A DNA stretch of 17,377 bases from Opitutia bacterium (GCA_021204635.1 JAJPZB010000129.1:1-17377); one strand, 5' to 3'; shown: positions 7,601 to 13,868, numbered from the stretch's first letter. Translations and numbers: made by a program. Notes: a model not told the origin generated them from the sequence alone.

Positions 7601-7697
7601 GATCGATAATGTCGAATGGACGCTCGACAGAATCAATCTCCCTGGCAGCAAGCGCGACGCGCCAGGGGCAATCCCCGCCTCTCCCAACACCCGCTGA
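4683..7697 (+). CDS. AsmA-like / DUF3971-type large envelope protein
   Basis: A 1004-aa protein with an N-terminal membrane anchor (residues about 17-42, preceded by K and R residues) and a very long, beta-rich periplasmic body of alternating short hydrophobic strands. The C-terminal 160 residues, with FTQASSPVNIENGKIYFPAL and DISANCDISDGKIDGSAVF, look like an AsmA/TamB-type C-terminal region. Members of this superfamily act in outer-membrane lipid or protein homeostasis; that role here is inference. The GTG start keeps the basic residues before the membrane helix; the next ATG (residue 22) would cut into it. Two low-complexity linkers, near residues 194-208 (NNAEAADNGGGDDDNGAA) and 779-823 (Ala/Thr/Asp/Asn-rich), are coded by ACC/AAC-like triplets that resemble the intergenic repeats. 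It follows icd by 87 bp. Confidence 0.85.
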   Translation: MKLSTLKNFTLRTLYIVVKSVMVVLDCVLVVAFLLQAGLVFLAQYEVEIPRALVARALEKFTPEGMKISVGNVKIRQLAVVTAEEISVSDAAGADHLLFARRAVASFDWRNFLFAEFLPQKVLIDDASLRCPAAKSMTGAPEDVLESCRFWLSRERSNTLKIHTVQGVFAGTPILVGGEFPYWRTKFFITDGNNAEAADNGGGDDDNGAASVVATISEVAGALSQARQRFESADIGENFLVEISLTAEGNGNVGIAAQILCDTFANSDINFAAKNLSASQSGIFDFGENAFVADAPLKITAESAGIKIGDGILDSWRLATSGVEIVVPANFAAENLQDFLPKKILVRADDIYGENFLHGRFDAFSPVAEIESPDFVEHKTLSTCVNLVAAGTPIALAAEYSPDAVRVDFSCEPDVEKILAIPQIAAVVPPDAKQLRLRDFITARGHVEISTAGEFRRADFLVDSGAADWRMVHATSLHCRGSISPAGLHVDLAQVRGKKFCANARVDTELSAVGKYRIQAFGTIENPEALDDYLGWFWWRIWKNLKLGPSETTPRADIDVYGTWDPKSNWEHVYGAIAGENALGGGVLVDKVRLRIAEEPNLIAAFDMGFVRGDNIVSGSLQWHYALEPKYYFRDFRFAFSGSMPPHDVFNIVGEGLPEAFGDILVRDGAGTADVFGYISGSEEFFPTPRVAISVDVKSAPGDFAIFGIEGSDFAGKILYDSGAVQVAPFSARLGEGSVSGGINVKFPEPIQADGTRVSLSVRARSVPKGNLLEVVNALKAASSPAAPATTVAADNDGDEADTRDGNAKIARDNNGQKPELDFEKTLADGGSLENDHSKIDINFSGKITLPDVNSLTARGTFSMEDPTLLDLQIFGDFSRLLQSLKIPLTSFAFTQASSPVNIENGKIYFPALKISGESGQIDISANCDISDGKIDGSAVFYNTRFTDLPLVGQVVDFVSASTKFLPIKISGTIDNVEWTLDRINLPGSKRDAPGAIPASPNTR

Positions 7698-7768
7698 GAC
7701 GCCGAAAGCAATAATGCGGGGGACAACTTTTGTCGCACACTCTGGCAAAAAAATTAAAATGTGCGACG

Positions 7769-8029
7769 ATGAGAAAAAGAGTTGATTCCCGCGAAAGATT
7801 TCTCAGAATGTGGGGCAAAATTATGCCGTCTATGTTCTCCCGAAAAAAAGAATCACCCGCAGAAAGAGAAGCGAAACTTGCCCGCGCCTGGGAATACGCT
7901 CCGATTCGCGCAACAATGCAGCTTGCGCGCGGGAACGTCAATCTCAGCCTCGGAAGATTCTCGACACAAGAACAAATAGATGCACAACTTAAAAGTGCAT
8001 CAGAATCGTTTCTTAAATTGAAACACTAA
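7769..8029 (+). CDS. Small basic hypothetical protein, 86 aa
   Basis: I do not recognise this protein. It reads MRKRVDSRERF, then MFSRKKESPAEREAKLARAWEYAP and a tail ending SESFLKLKH; highly charged, probably helical, with no membrane segment. The start is not settled: ATG 7769, 7808, 7823 and 7832 are all in frame, and a TTG at 7730 is also open. A GGGG tract 7 nt before the ATG at 7823 would suit a 68-aa product MPSMFSRKK. It lies alone between the AsmA-like gene and mraY. The reading is supported by codon choice like its neighbours and by an open frame of only moderate length, so it could still be spurious. Confidence 0.5.
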   Translation: MRKRVDSRERFLRMWGKIMPSMFSRKKESPAEREAKLARAWEYAPIRATMQLARGNVNLSLGRFSTQEQIDAQLKSASESFLKLKH

Positions 8030-8063
8030 TCACTGCGGATATTCGGCGGATCATGTAGATTAA

Positions 8064-8099
8064 AAGTTGAATCTTTTCAAAAGTTCAACTTCTCAAAAA
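8064..8099 (+). terminator. Possible weak terminator after the small hypothetical gene
   Basis: AAGTTGAA (8064-8071) pairs with TTCAACTT (8084-8091) across a 12-base loop. It is A/T-rich and followed by CT then an A-tract rather than a T-tract on the plus strand, so a plus-strand intrinsic terminator is doubtful. A TACAAT box at 8103-8108 just downstream could be a -10 element for mraY, but no matching -35 was found. Confidence 0.3.
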
Positions 8100-8148
8100 A
8101 ACTACAATAAAGGCACTCATTAGAAAAAGATTCCTACGCAAAACCTCG

Positions 8149-8187
8149 CCGCCGCGCAGTGCGAATAACTTTTATTTTACGCGGCGG
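8149..8187 (+). promoter_or_regulatory. GC-rich hairpin in the mraY leader
   Basis: CCGCCGCG (8149-8156) pairs perfectly with CGCGGCGG (8180-8187) around a 23-base, A/T-rich loop. It lies 27 nt before the mraY start, in an otherwise gene-free 185-bp gap. It has no following T-tract, so it is not a simple terminator. A role in leader RNA folding is inference. Confidence 0.4.
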
Positions 8188-8214
8188 ACGCAAAAAATTT
8201 AGATTCGGTGCGAT

Positions 8215-9369
8215 ATGCTTTATTTCCTGCATGAGTTGTCGGAGTTTTTCGGGCCTTTCCGAATGTTTGAATATCAATCGGTGCGCGCAGTTCTCGCCGG
8301 ATTGATTGCACTTGTTGTCGGGGCAGTTATCGCGCCGAAAATCATCAAAAAATTGCAAAATATCGCGATACAGCCGGAGCGCGGGCGCGAACTTCTCGGA
8401 GATGCCGCGCAGGAAAAGCGCAGAGTCCCGACAATGGGCGGGCTGATAATTTCTTTTTCCGCGCTTTTGGGGACAATTTTATGCGCGCGCCCGAACGTCT
8501 ATGTTTTCTGCGCGCTCGTGGTTTTTGTCGGAATGACGCTCGTCGGTTTTTGGGACGATTTTAAAAAGGTGGTCAAGAAAAATACCGACGGCATGAGCGA
8601 AAAAATGAAGTGGATTTTGACCTCGCTCATCGCCCTTTTGGCATTTGTGATCTTGCTCGAAAAAGGCGGATTTCGCATGGATTTGCTCCAAATCTGGCTC
8701 CCGCTGATGAAAACGCCGCTCGTCGCGTTCGACGGCGCGGTGATTTCCTCCAACGACCTCTCGGCGATTGGCGCCCTCGCGTTTGCGGGTTGCGTCTGGA
8801 TTTTGTTTTGGTTCACGTGCGTGGGCGCGAGCAATGCCGTAAATTTGACGGACGGCATCGACGGGCTCGCGGCGGGTTGCGCGCTACCGAGCGTTTTCGT
8901 TTTCGGGATAGTTTCATACTTTGTCGGGAATGCCCGCTGGGCGGAATATTTGACAATCGGCTACGTGCCGGGCGTCGGCGAGCTCGCGGTTTTCTGCGCG
9001 GCGCTTTCCGGCGGAATCCTCGTGTTTATGTGGTATAACGCGGCGCCCGCGACAATTTACATGGGCGACACGGGCTCGCTCGCCCTCGGCGGGGCACTCG
9101 GCGCAACGGCGTTGTTGACAGGCCACCCGCTCCTGCTCGTGGTTTCGGGCGGCGTATTTGTCGTGGAAGCAGGTTCCGTAATCATCCAAAAAACGTATTT
9201 CAAATACACGAAAAAGAAATACGGCGAGGGGCGGCGCGTTTTCCAATGCACGCCAATCCACCACACTTGGGAAAAATGCGGCTCGCCCAAAACGCGCATC
9301 GTCGTGCGTTGCTGGATTGTCTCCCTCGCGCTCGCCGTTCTTTCGCTCATCTCGCTGAAAGTTCGCTGA
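8215..9369 (+). CDS. mraY: Phospho-N-acetylmuramoyl-pentapeptide-transferase
   Basis: A 384-aa polytopic inner-membrane enzyme that transfers phospho-MurNAc-pentapeptide from UDP to undecaprenyl phosphate, making lipid I. Family motifs are clear: PTMGG (72-76), the GFWDDFKK loop with Asp114/Asp115, NAVNLTDGIDGLA (207-219), MGDTGSLALGG (283-293) with Asp285, and the C-terminal block RVFQCTPIHHTWEK (341-354). About ten hydrophobic segments fit the fold. Odd: the family's triple-His motif PIHHHF reads PIHHTW here (codons CAC CAC ACT), so the third His is Thr351. Start ATG 8215 gives the usual N-terminus (MLYFLHELSEFF). The gene is not next to murF, murD or ftsW as is usual; its neighbours are an AsmA-like gene upstream and an ExbB/TolQ gene 51 nt downstream. 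Confidence 0.96.
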   Translation: MLYFLHELSEFFGPFRMFEYQSVRAVLAGLIALVVGAVIAPKIIKKLQNIAIQPERGRELLGDAAQEKRRVPTMGGLIISFSALLGTILCARPNVYVFCALVVFVGMTLVGFWDDFKKVVKKNTDGMSEKMKWILTSLIALLAFVILLEKGGFRMDLLQIWLPLMKTPLVAFDGAVISSNDLSAIGALAFAGCVWILFWFTCVGASNAVNLTDGIDGLAAGCALPSVFVFGIVSYFVGNARWAEYLTIGYVPGVGELAVFCAALSGGILVFMWYNAAPATIYMGDTGSLALGGALGATALLTGHPLLLVVSGGVFVVEAGSVIIQKTYFKYTKKKYGEGRRVFQCTPIHHTWEKCGSPKTRIVVRCWIVSLALAVLSLISLKVR

Positions 9370-9420
9370 ACGGCTCTTGCCACTTCGCGCAAATCCGCAC
9401 ATTCTCCAAGGCACGCCCTT

Positions 9421-10302
9421 ATGCCTCCCATATTTTTCTCTGCCCCGTTTCTCGCCGCCACCGAAGCCGTATCCCGCGGTTTTTTGTGGTATTGGGAACA
9501 ATGCGATGGTGTCGCGCGCGCCGTGATCGGCTTCATTGCCATTGGCTCGTTCGCTTCGTGGACGATGATCATCAAAAAAGGGCTCGATCTGCGCGACCAC
9601 AGAAAAGAAAACGTCACGTTTGAACGCTATTTGCAGTCGGTGGAAAAGATTTCCGCCCTGCGAATCAAGGACACTTCGCCGTATGGAAAACTCGCCGCCG
9701 CCGCAGTGACGGTCTGCCAAAAATCCGCCGGCCGCATCTCATCGCGGCGCGACGTCGATGTCTGCATGGGGCTCGTGGAAAACGCAATTCAGCGCGCACT
9801 TTCGCGGCAGACGACGCTCTACGAAAAATACCTTGTCGCCCTAAGCACATGCGTCTCCGGCGGACCATTCTGCGGGCTCTTCGGAACGGTCTGGGGCGTC
9901 ATCGTGACGTTTGGCTCGCTGACGGAAAAGGCGACAATCTCACAACTCGCGCCTGGCGTTGCGGGCGCATTGCTCGCAACTCTCTCGGGCCTCGCCCTTG
10001 CGATTCCGTCGCTTATCGCATACAACGCCTTGCTCACGAAGGCGAAACTGATGACCTCCGAGTTGGAAAATTTCGCCTCGCTCACCGCAGACAGGATCGA
10101 AAACGAACTCATCGCGGGAATTCACGACGAAGCGGAGCGAAAGCAGCCCGCAACAGGCAGGCTCGCAGTTGACATGCCCACCACCAACCCCGCCACCACA
10201 ATGCCGGCGTCGGCAACTTTCACCACTAACCCACTCACCACCAACCCCGCCACCACCAACCCACGCGGGACGCCCGACGCACTAAACCTCGGGCAATACT
10301 GA
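9421..10302 (+). CDS. exbB: ExbB/TolQ/MotA-family proton channel subunit with repeat-derived tail
   Basis: A 293-aa inner-membrane protein of the proton-driven ExbB/TolQ family; the symbol is at family level only and TolQ is as likely. The first membrane segment lies near 33-50. The conserved pair near 140-165 (VSGGPFCGLFGTVWGVIVTFGSL) and 179-204 (GVAGALLATLSGLALAIPSLIAYN) carries the GLxGTVWG and ATLSGLAxAIP signatures. Residues 252-281 form an extra tail of PTTNP / ATTMP / TTNP / LTTNP / ATTNP repeats, encoded by CCACCACCAACCC motifs identical to those between genes. Core family members end soon after the last helix, so this tail looks like a repeat insertion that stayed in frame. The gene heads the exbB-exbD-tolA-like run, 28 nt before the ExbD gene. 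Confidence 0.92.
   Translation: MPPIFFSAPFLAATEAVSRGFLWYWEQCDGVARAVIGFIAIGSFASWTMIIKKGLDLRDHRKENVTFERYLQSVEKISALRIKDTSPYGKLAAAAVTVCQKSAGRISSRRDVDVCMGLVENAIQRALSRQTTLYEKYLVALSTCVSGGPFCGLFGTVWGVIVTFGSLTEKATISQLAPGVAGALLATLSGLALAIPSLIAYNALLTKAKLMTSELENFASLTADRIENELIAGIHDEAERKQPATGRLAVDMPTTNPATTMPASATFTTNPLTTNPATTNPRGTPDALNLGQY
10177..10262 (-). repeat. C-rich CCACCACCAACCC repeats inside the exbB 3' end
   Basis: Copies lie at about 10178-10190, 10221-10232 (CACCACTAACCC), 10236-10247 and 10250-10262, with a degenerate one at 10192-10200. They match the intergenic array at 299-515, including the CTAACCC variant. All are in the same reading phase, giving TTNP each time, and the gene reads through to a stop at 10300-10302. 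Confidence 0.8.
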
Positions 10303-10330
10303 AATCCCAACAAAAATTTGAGGCAGAAAA

Positions 10331-10768
10331 ATGGCGCGAAGCTTCAAACGAAAAGACCGGCTCGACGCGTTTCACGAGTTGAACGTGACACCGCTCCTCG
10401 ACCTCTGCTTCTGCCTGCTCATCATCTTCATGATCGCGACGCCAGTCCTCGAACAGACGACGCAGATCGACCTGCCCGTCGCCTCGGACAACATCGGCAA
10501 ACCCGCCGACCAGGAGGCAAAATACGCCGTTGTTTCGATAGACAAACGCGGCGTTTATTTTCTTGACGGCAACGAAATCCTGCGCGAGCAACTCGCCGCC
10601 GAGTTCGACAGAATCCGCGCGCTCCCGCCCGAGCAGCAACCGACGGTGCGCGTCCGCGCCGACGGCTCGCTCCTTGTCCAGCAACTCATTTCCCTGTTCG
10701 ACATGGCGAAGAGCCACGGGCTTTCAAAAGTTGCCTTCGACACCGAGGTCGAGAACCACGAACAATAG
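10331..10768 (+). CDS. exbD: ExbD/TolR-family biopolymer transport protein
   Basis: A 145-aa protein with a single N-terminal membrane helix. HELNVTPLLDLCFCLLIIFMIATP (15-38) is the family signature: Asp24 is the pore aspartate that carries protons together with the ExbB/TolQ helices. The rest is a periplasmic domain. The start ATG 10331 follows a GAGG at good spacing, one of the few clear ribosome binding sites in the window. It lies 28 nt after the ExbB/TolQ gene and 17 nt before the TolA-like gene, so the three are almost certainly one operon. Whether it powers Tol-Pal or TonB transport is not decided by this sequence; the TolA-like third gene favours Tol. The symbol is at family level. 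Confidence 0.93.
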   Translation: MARSFKRKDRLDAFHELNVTPLLDLCFCLLIIFMIATPVLEQTTQIDLPVASDNIGKPADQEAKYAVVSIDKRGVYFLDGNEILREQLAAEFDRIRALPPEQQPTVRVRADGSLLVQQLISLFDMAKSHGLSKVAFDTEVENHEQ

Positions 10769-10785
10769 CCGAAATTCGCGCGAAA

Positions 10786-11739
10786 ATGAAAAGCTCCACG
10801 CTGAAATCGTTTTCCGTCGCACTCGCGATTCACGCGGCAGTAATCGCCGCCATGATAATGACGGGCGCGGGCGAAAACGAGAAAAGCACTTCGCCGTCGG
10901 CGCAAGACCCGATAATGCTCATGCTCGGTGGCGACGACCCGACGAGGGACGCGGGAATCGTCGGGCGCGAGCGGGGCGTGGCGCGCGGCACGAAGGACGG
11001 CGACCCGCTCTTTGACCCCGGCAAATACACGGCGGAAGCCCTCGATCAAATTCGGAGAGACGCGGAACAAGCCGCGCGCGAGCAGGAGGCGCGGGAAAAA
11101 GCGGCGGCAGAGCAAGTAGCAAAAGCGCGCGCCGAAGCCGCAAAAAAAACTGAGGCTGCAAAAAAAGTTCCGGCAGCAAAGCCCGCAGAGGCGAGCAAAG
11201 CTGCCGCGCCGGCGAAACCTGCGGAATCGTCGAGCGGAAAAACTGTCAGCGTCGCCGATTTCATCAAGGCAAACAAAGGCAAGTCCGGAAACAAGAACAG
11301 CGCGCCGGCGAAGCAGAAAAGCGCTGCGGGCGCAGGCGGAAAGCGAATCGGCGAAGTGCGCGTCGGTGGCGCGAGCGGCAAAAATGCGTTCGGCACGGCG
11401 ACGGGGACGGGCGGCAACGGTGGCGACGGCGGAAGCAGAGTTGCCGACGAACGAGCAATTTACGCCGAGGCTGTGTCCGCGCGATTTAAAGATTTTTTTG
11501 AGTCTGTTGTCGCGAGCGAGCCTGTTGCGTTGCCGAATACGACAACAGTCTCTGCGAGATTTTCCGTAGATGGCGACGGCAACATCAAGTTTATCGAAGT
11601 CCAAGGCAGCACGAATCCCGAAATTGCCGACCGCATAAAAAAGGCGTTCGCAAGGGCATTCCCGTCAAAATTCCAGCGCCCGCCGCGCGGCGAAGGCTTT
11701 GTCGGCAGGCTCGAAAACATCACGTTTGTTGTGGATTGA
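10786..11739 (+). CDS. TolA/TonB-like periplasm-spanning protein
   Basis: A 317-aa protein with the layout of TolA: a signal-anchor helix (about 8-26), a charged Ala/Glu/Lys/Gln-rich coiled coil (about 83-128), a Lys/Ala/Pro stretch to about 190, a glycine-rich hinge (193-217) and a C-terminal globular domain (220-317) with VSARFSVDGDGNIKFIEVQGS, much like a TonB/TolA C-terminal domain. It would link the proton motor made by the two preceding genes to an outer-membrane partner. I call it TolA-like because of the long coiled coil and because no TonB-type X-Pro run is seen. tolB and pal do not follow: two terminators come directly after the stop. Domain borders are by eye. Confidence 0.8.
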   Translation: MKSSTLKSFSVALAIHAAVIAAMIMTGAGENEKSTSPSAQDPIMLMLGGDDPTRDAGIVGRERGVARGTKDGDPLFDPGKYTAEALDQIRRDAEQAAREQEAREKAAAEQVAKARAEAAKKTEAAKKVPAAKPAEASKAAAPAKPAESSSGKTVSVADFIKANKGKSGNKNSAPAKQKSAAGAGGKRIGEVRVGGASGKNAFGTATGTGGNGGDGGSRVADERAIYAEAVSARFKDFFESVVASEPVALPNTTTVSARFSVDGDGNIKFIEVQGSTNPEIADRIKKAFARAFPSKFQRPPRGEGFVGRLENITFVVD

Positions 11740-11740
11740 G

Positions 11741-11790
11741 ATTGTTGCGGGCGTCTGTTGCGAACGCCCGCTACAACAATGCCGTTTTTT
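11741..11790 (+). terminator. Intrinsic terminator 1 after the TolA-like gene
   Basis: ATTGTTG-CGGGCGT (11741-11754) pairs with ACGCCCG (11764-11770), then a CTA bulge and CAACAAT (11774-11780), giving a 14-bp interrupted stem. A six-T tract follows at 11785-11790. It begins two bases after the stop codon. Confidence 0.75.
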
Positions 11791-11801
11791 GTAAAAATGA
11801 C

Positions 11802-11840
11802 GGCGGGCAGCCTACCCCTAAGCTGCCCGCCTTTTTATTT
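11802..11840 (+). terminator. Intrinsic terminator 2 after the TolA-like gene
   Basis: GGCGGGCAG (11802-11810) pairs perfectly with CTGCCCGCC (11823-11831) over a 12-base loop and is followed by TTTTTATTTT. This is the strongest textbook terminator in the window and, with the hairpin just before it, closes the exbB-exbD-tolA-like operon. Confidence 0.88.
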
Positions 11841-12130
11841 TCTATATCTCGTTGCTTATTACCCCATCTCCCACTATGTGAGAGAAATGTTTTAATTGAA
11901 GCCAATGAACCATTTTTCGGTTTTTCGTGCAAGAGAAATTTTAAAAAATTTTTAAAATCGCCGTCTAAGCCGCATAAACAAAAGAAACTTTTTTTGCAAC
12001 AATCTCGCCCCGCCTTTGAAAAAATCCGACTTTCACGCAAAAATTTTCAAAAATTCGCCATTGTTGCGAGCACGATTTTCGCACTTGCCAAAACTATGCA
12101 AATTTGCTCTTGCCACAACAATGGCAGTCC
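11841..12130. other. A/T-rich gene-free stretch before cysE
   Basis: This part holds no believable gene. It is much richer in A/T than the surrounding genes. ATTTTAAAAA-A-TTTTTAAAAT at 11938-11958 is a 21-bp perfect palindrome. ACAACAAT or AACAATC words occur at 11997-12005 and 12115-12122. A long open frame runs through it in frame with cysE but has no coding character. It probably carries the cysE promoter, although I found no convincing -35/-10 pair. Confidence 0.5.
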
Positions 12131-12177
12131 CCACCACCAACCCGTTGCGCCGGCAACAAACAATGGGTTGGTGGCGG
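12131..12177. repeat. Inverted pair of the GGGTTGGTGG motif upstream of cysE
   Basis: CCACCACCAACCC (12131-12143) faces GGGTTGGTGGCGG (12165-12177), so CCACCAACCC (12134-12143) can pair perfectly with GGGTTGGTGG (12165-12174). An inner GTTG (12144-12147) and CAAC (12154-12157) add a second short stem. This is the only place where both orientations of the motif meet, giving a long stem-loop about 90 bp before the cysE start. Confidence 0.75.
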
Positions 12178-12265
12178 CAACAATCTCCGCAGTGTTTTTT
12201 ATATGGCGGGTTGCGGGCGGGAACGTTTTAATTGCCCGATAAAAAATTTTGAGACCCGCAGCGAG

Positions 12266-13069
12266 ATGGACATCGGCAAAATAAACGGAGAAATCGATAT
12301 TTGGGAGCAGCTGAAAAATTGCGCAGAAGAAGCTCTCGCAACAGAACCCGCGCTCTCCGAGGCTCTCCATTCCTTTGTGATGGAGCACAAAAATTTCCCC
12401 GCCGCGATGTGTAGCCGCATAACGCACAAACTCGCGAACAACGATCTCGAATACCGGACAATTATCTCGCTTTGCCGCGAGGCATTTGAAAAAGAGCCGG
12501 AAATTTCCTGCCTCTGCCAAAACGACATTATCGCCACAAAGGAGCGCGACCCCGCGTGCGAATCCGTGTTGACGCCGTTCCTGTGGTACAAAGGCTTTCT
12601 CGCGATTTCAACGCACAGAATCGCGCACTATTTTTGGACGCACTCGCGGCAACTCATCGCGCGATTTTTGCAGAGCAAAGTCTCGGAAAAACTCGGCGTC
12701 GATATCCACCCCGCCGCGCGCTTTGGCTGCGGAATATTGCTCGACCACGCGACGAGCTTTGTCGCGGGCGAGACGTCTGTCGTGGAAAACAATGTCTCGA
12801 TTTTGCACGATGTCACTCTCGGCGGCACGGGCAAAGAGCGCGGCGAGCGCCACCCGAAAATCCGCGCGGGCGTGTTGATCGGCGCGGGGGCGAAAATTCT
12901 CGGCAACATCGAAGTCGGCACCTGCGCGAAGATTGGCGCGGGGTCTGTCGTCCTCGACGATGTCCCGCCGTATGCGACAGTCACCGGCGTGCCAGCGCGC
13001 ATAGTCTGCATCTCGCGCGGCGGCGATCCCGCAGGTCTCATGATGAACCACAAACTGCCAAAGTGCTGA
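12266..13069 (+). CDS. cysE: Serine O-acetyltransferase
   Basis: A 267-aa CysE that acetylates L-serine with acetyl-CoA, the entry step of cysteine synthesis. The N-terminal helical domain includes ERDPACES (93-100), matching the E. coli region around Asp92. The left-handed beta-helix carries GVDIHPAARFG (144-154) with catalytic Asp146 and LLDHAT (158-163) with Asp160/His161, then TLGGTGKERGERHPKI (184-199) and hexapeptide repeats IGAGAKILGNIEVGTCAKIGAGSVVL. Start ATG 12266 is set by the family; the frame is open further upstream into repeat sequence and that extension is rejected. Odd: the protein ends in LPKC and lacks the C-terminal Ile that CysE of E. coli uses to dock into cysteine synthase. 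An unknown gene follows after 46 nt. Confidence 0.95.
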   Translation: MDIGKINGEIDIWEQLKNCAEEALATEPALSEALHSFVMEHKNFPAAMCSRITHKLANNDLEYRTIISLCREAFEKEPEISCLCQNDIIATKERDPACESVLTPFLWYKGFLAISTHRIAHYFWTHSRQLIARFLQSKVSEKLGVDIHPAARFGCGILLDHATSFVAGETSVVENNVSILHDVTLGGTGKERGERHPKIRAGVLIGAGAKILGNIEVGTCAKIGAGSVVLDDVPPYATVTGVPARIVCISRGGDPAGLMMNHKLPKC

Positions 13070-13115
13070 GTGTGTTTGTTGTGAGAAAGCGCGCAGATAA
13101 AACAATTTTCATCAG

Positions 13116-13859
13116 ATGAAAAACGACAGCGACAATGGTTCTCCGAGCGACGACAGTGGCGGAAACCCCGAAATACACTGCTCCGAAGCGGAGTGGCGCC
13201 AGATTCTCGAACGCGGGAAATCAGAATCCGCCCGATTCCTGAAACTCTACAGAACGATTCCCCTAAAAGGCGACGAAGACCGGCTCGACAAATGCGCCGT
13301 AGCGATGGGCTGGCATCTCGCGAGCGCAGATGGCGAGGAAGACATCACCGCCGCGCAATTTGATTTCGACGCGCCAATCCCGCCTCCGCCGCCCTCGCCC
13401 GCCGTGTACTCGCTCCACAACACGCCGGAGGCAATTGCCGTTTTTGCGCTTTTCAAAAACATCAGCGACCTGCTTTTCAAATTGTTCCCGCTCGTCAGCA
13501 CGCAAAGCCGCTTGGCGACGACAATTTGCGCGAAAACGATAAAGGCGCTCGACTGCGCAGAGCGCGATATGCTCTTGGCAATCGACGCGATGGACGCGCT
13601 CGAATACGGCTTGGCAACAATACTGATGAAGCAGGCTGTGGCGGCGATCAACGCGCATTTTTCCTCGTTCTCTGCGACGCTCTCGAAAATTTCCCCGACG
13701 TGCCGCGCAGAAAAAACCGTCGGGACTGCCACAAACTCCGTGAAAAAAATTGCCGCAGAAATCCGCGCTTCCGCCTTTGACCTGCGAGAACTTTGCCTGC
13801 GCGTCATCAGAGACGCCGATTCGGAATCCGGCAGGCGCGAGGACGACGCGGAAGAATAA
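13116..13859 (+). CDS. Hypothetical protein with proline-rich linker, 247 aa
   Basis: I do not recognise this protein. It has an acidic, disordered N-terminus (MKNDSDNGSPSDDSGG), a first region about 22-80 with charged helices and GWHLASADGEEDI, a proline-rich linker (IPPPPPSP, 88-95), then a mostly helical C-terminal domain (about 100-235) rich in Ala and Leu. A very acidic end, EDDAEE, follows. No signal peptide or clear membrane helix. Several Cys residues are scattered and form no CxxC pair. It lies 46 nt after cysE and its stop is only 9 nt before the UvrD-type helicase, so it is probably cotranscribed with both. The tight spacing to the helicase hints at a DNA-related role, but no motif supports that. 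Confidence 0.8.
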   Translation: MKNDSDNGSPSDDSGGNPEIHCSEAEWRQILERGKSESARFLKLYRTIPLKGDEDRLDKCAVAMGWHLASADGEEDITAAQFDFDAPIPPPPPSPAVYSLHNTPEAIAVFALFKNISDLLFKLFPLVSTQSRLATTICAKTIKALDCAERDMLLAIDAMDALEYGLATILMKQAVAAINAHFSSFSATLSKISPTCRAEKTVGTATNSVKKIAAEIRASAFDLRELCLRVIRDADSESGRREDDAEE

Positions 13860-13868
13860 ATTTCCGCA

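Noticed and set aside
8030..8214. tRNA or known riboswitch in the gap before mraY
   Set aside because: Two hairpins are present but no cloverleaf, no TTC-type loop and no riboswitch core that I can recognise.
11736..12242. 168-codon frame between the TolA-like gene and cysE
   Set aside because: It runs through two terminators, an A/T palindrome and the repeat pair; no coding character.
12104..12265. N-terminal extension of cysE by 54 codons
   Set aside because: It is translated from the inverted repeat pair, and CysE family proteins begin near the ATG at 12266.
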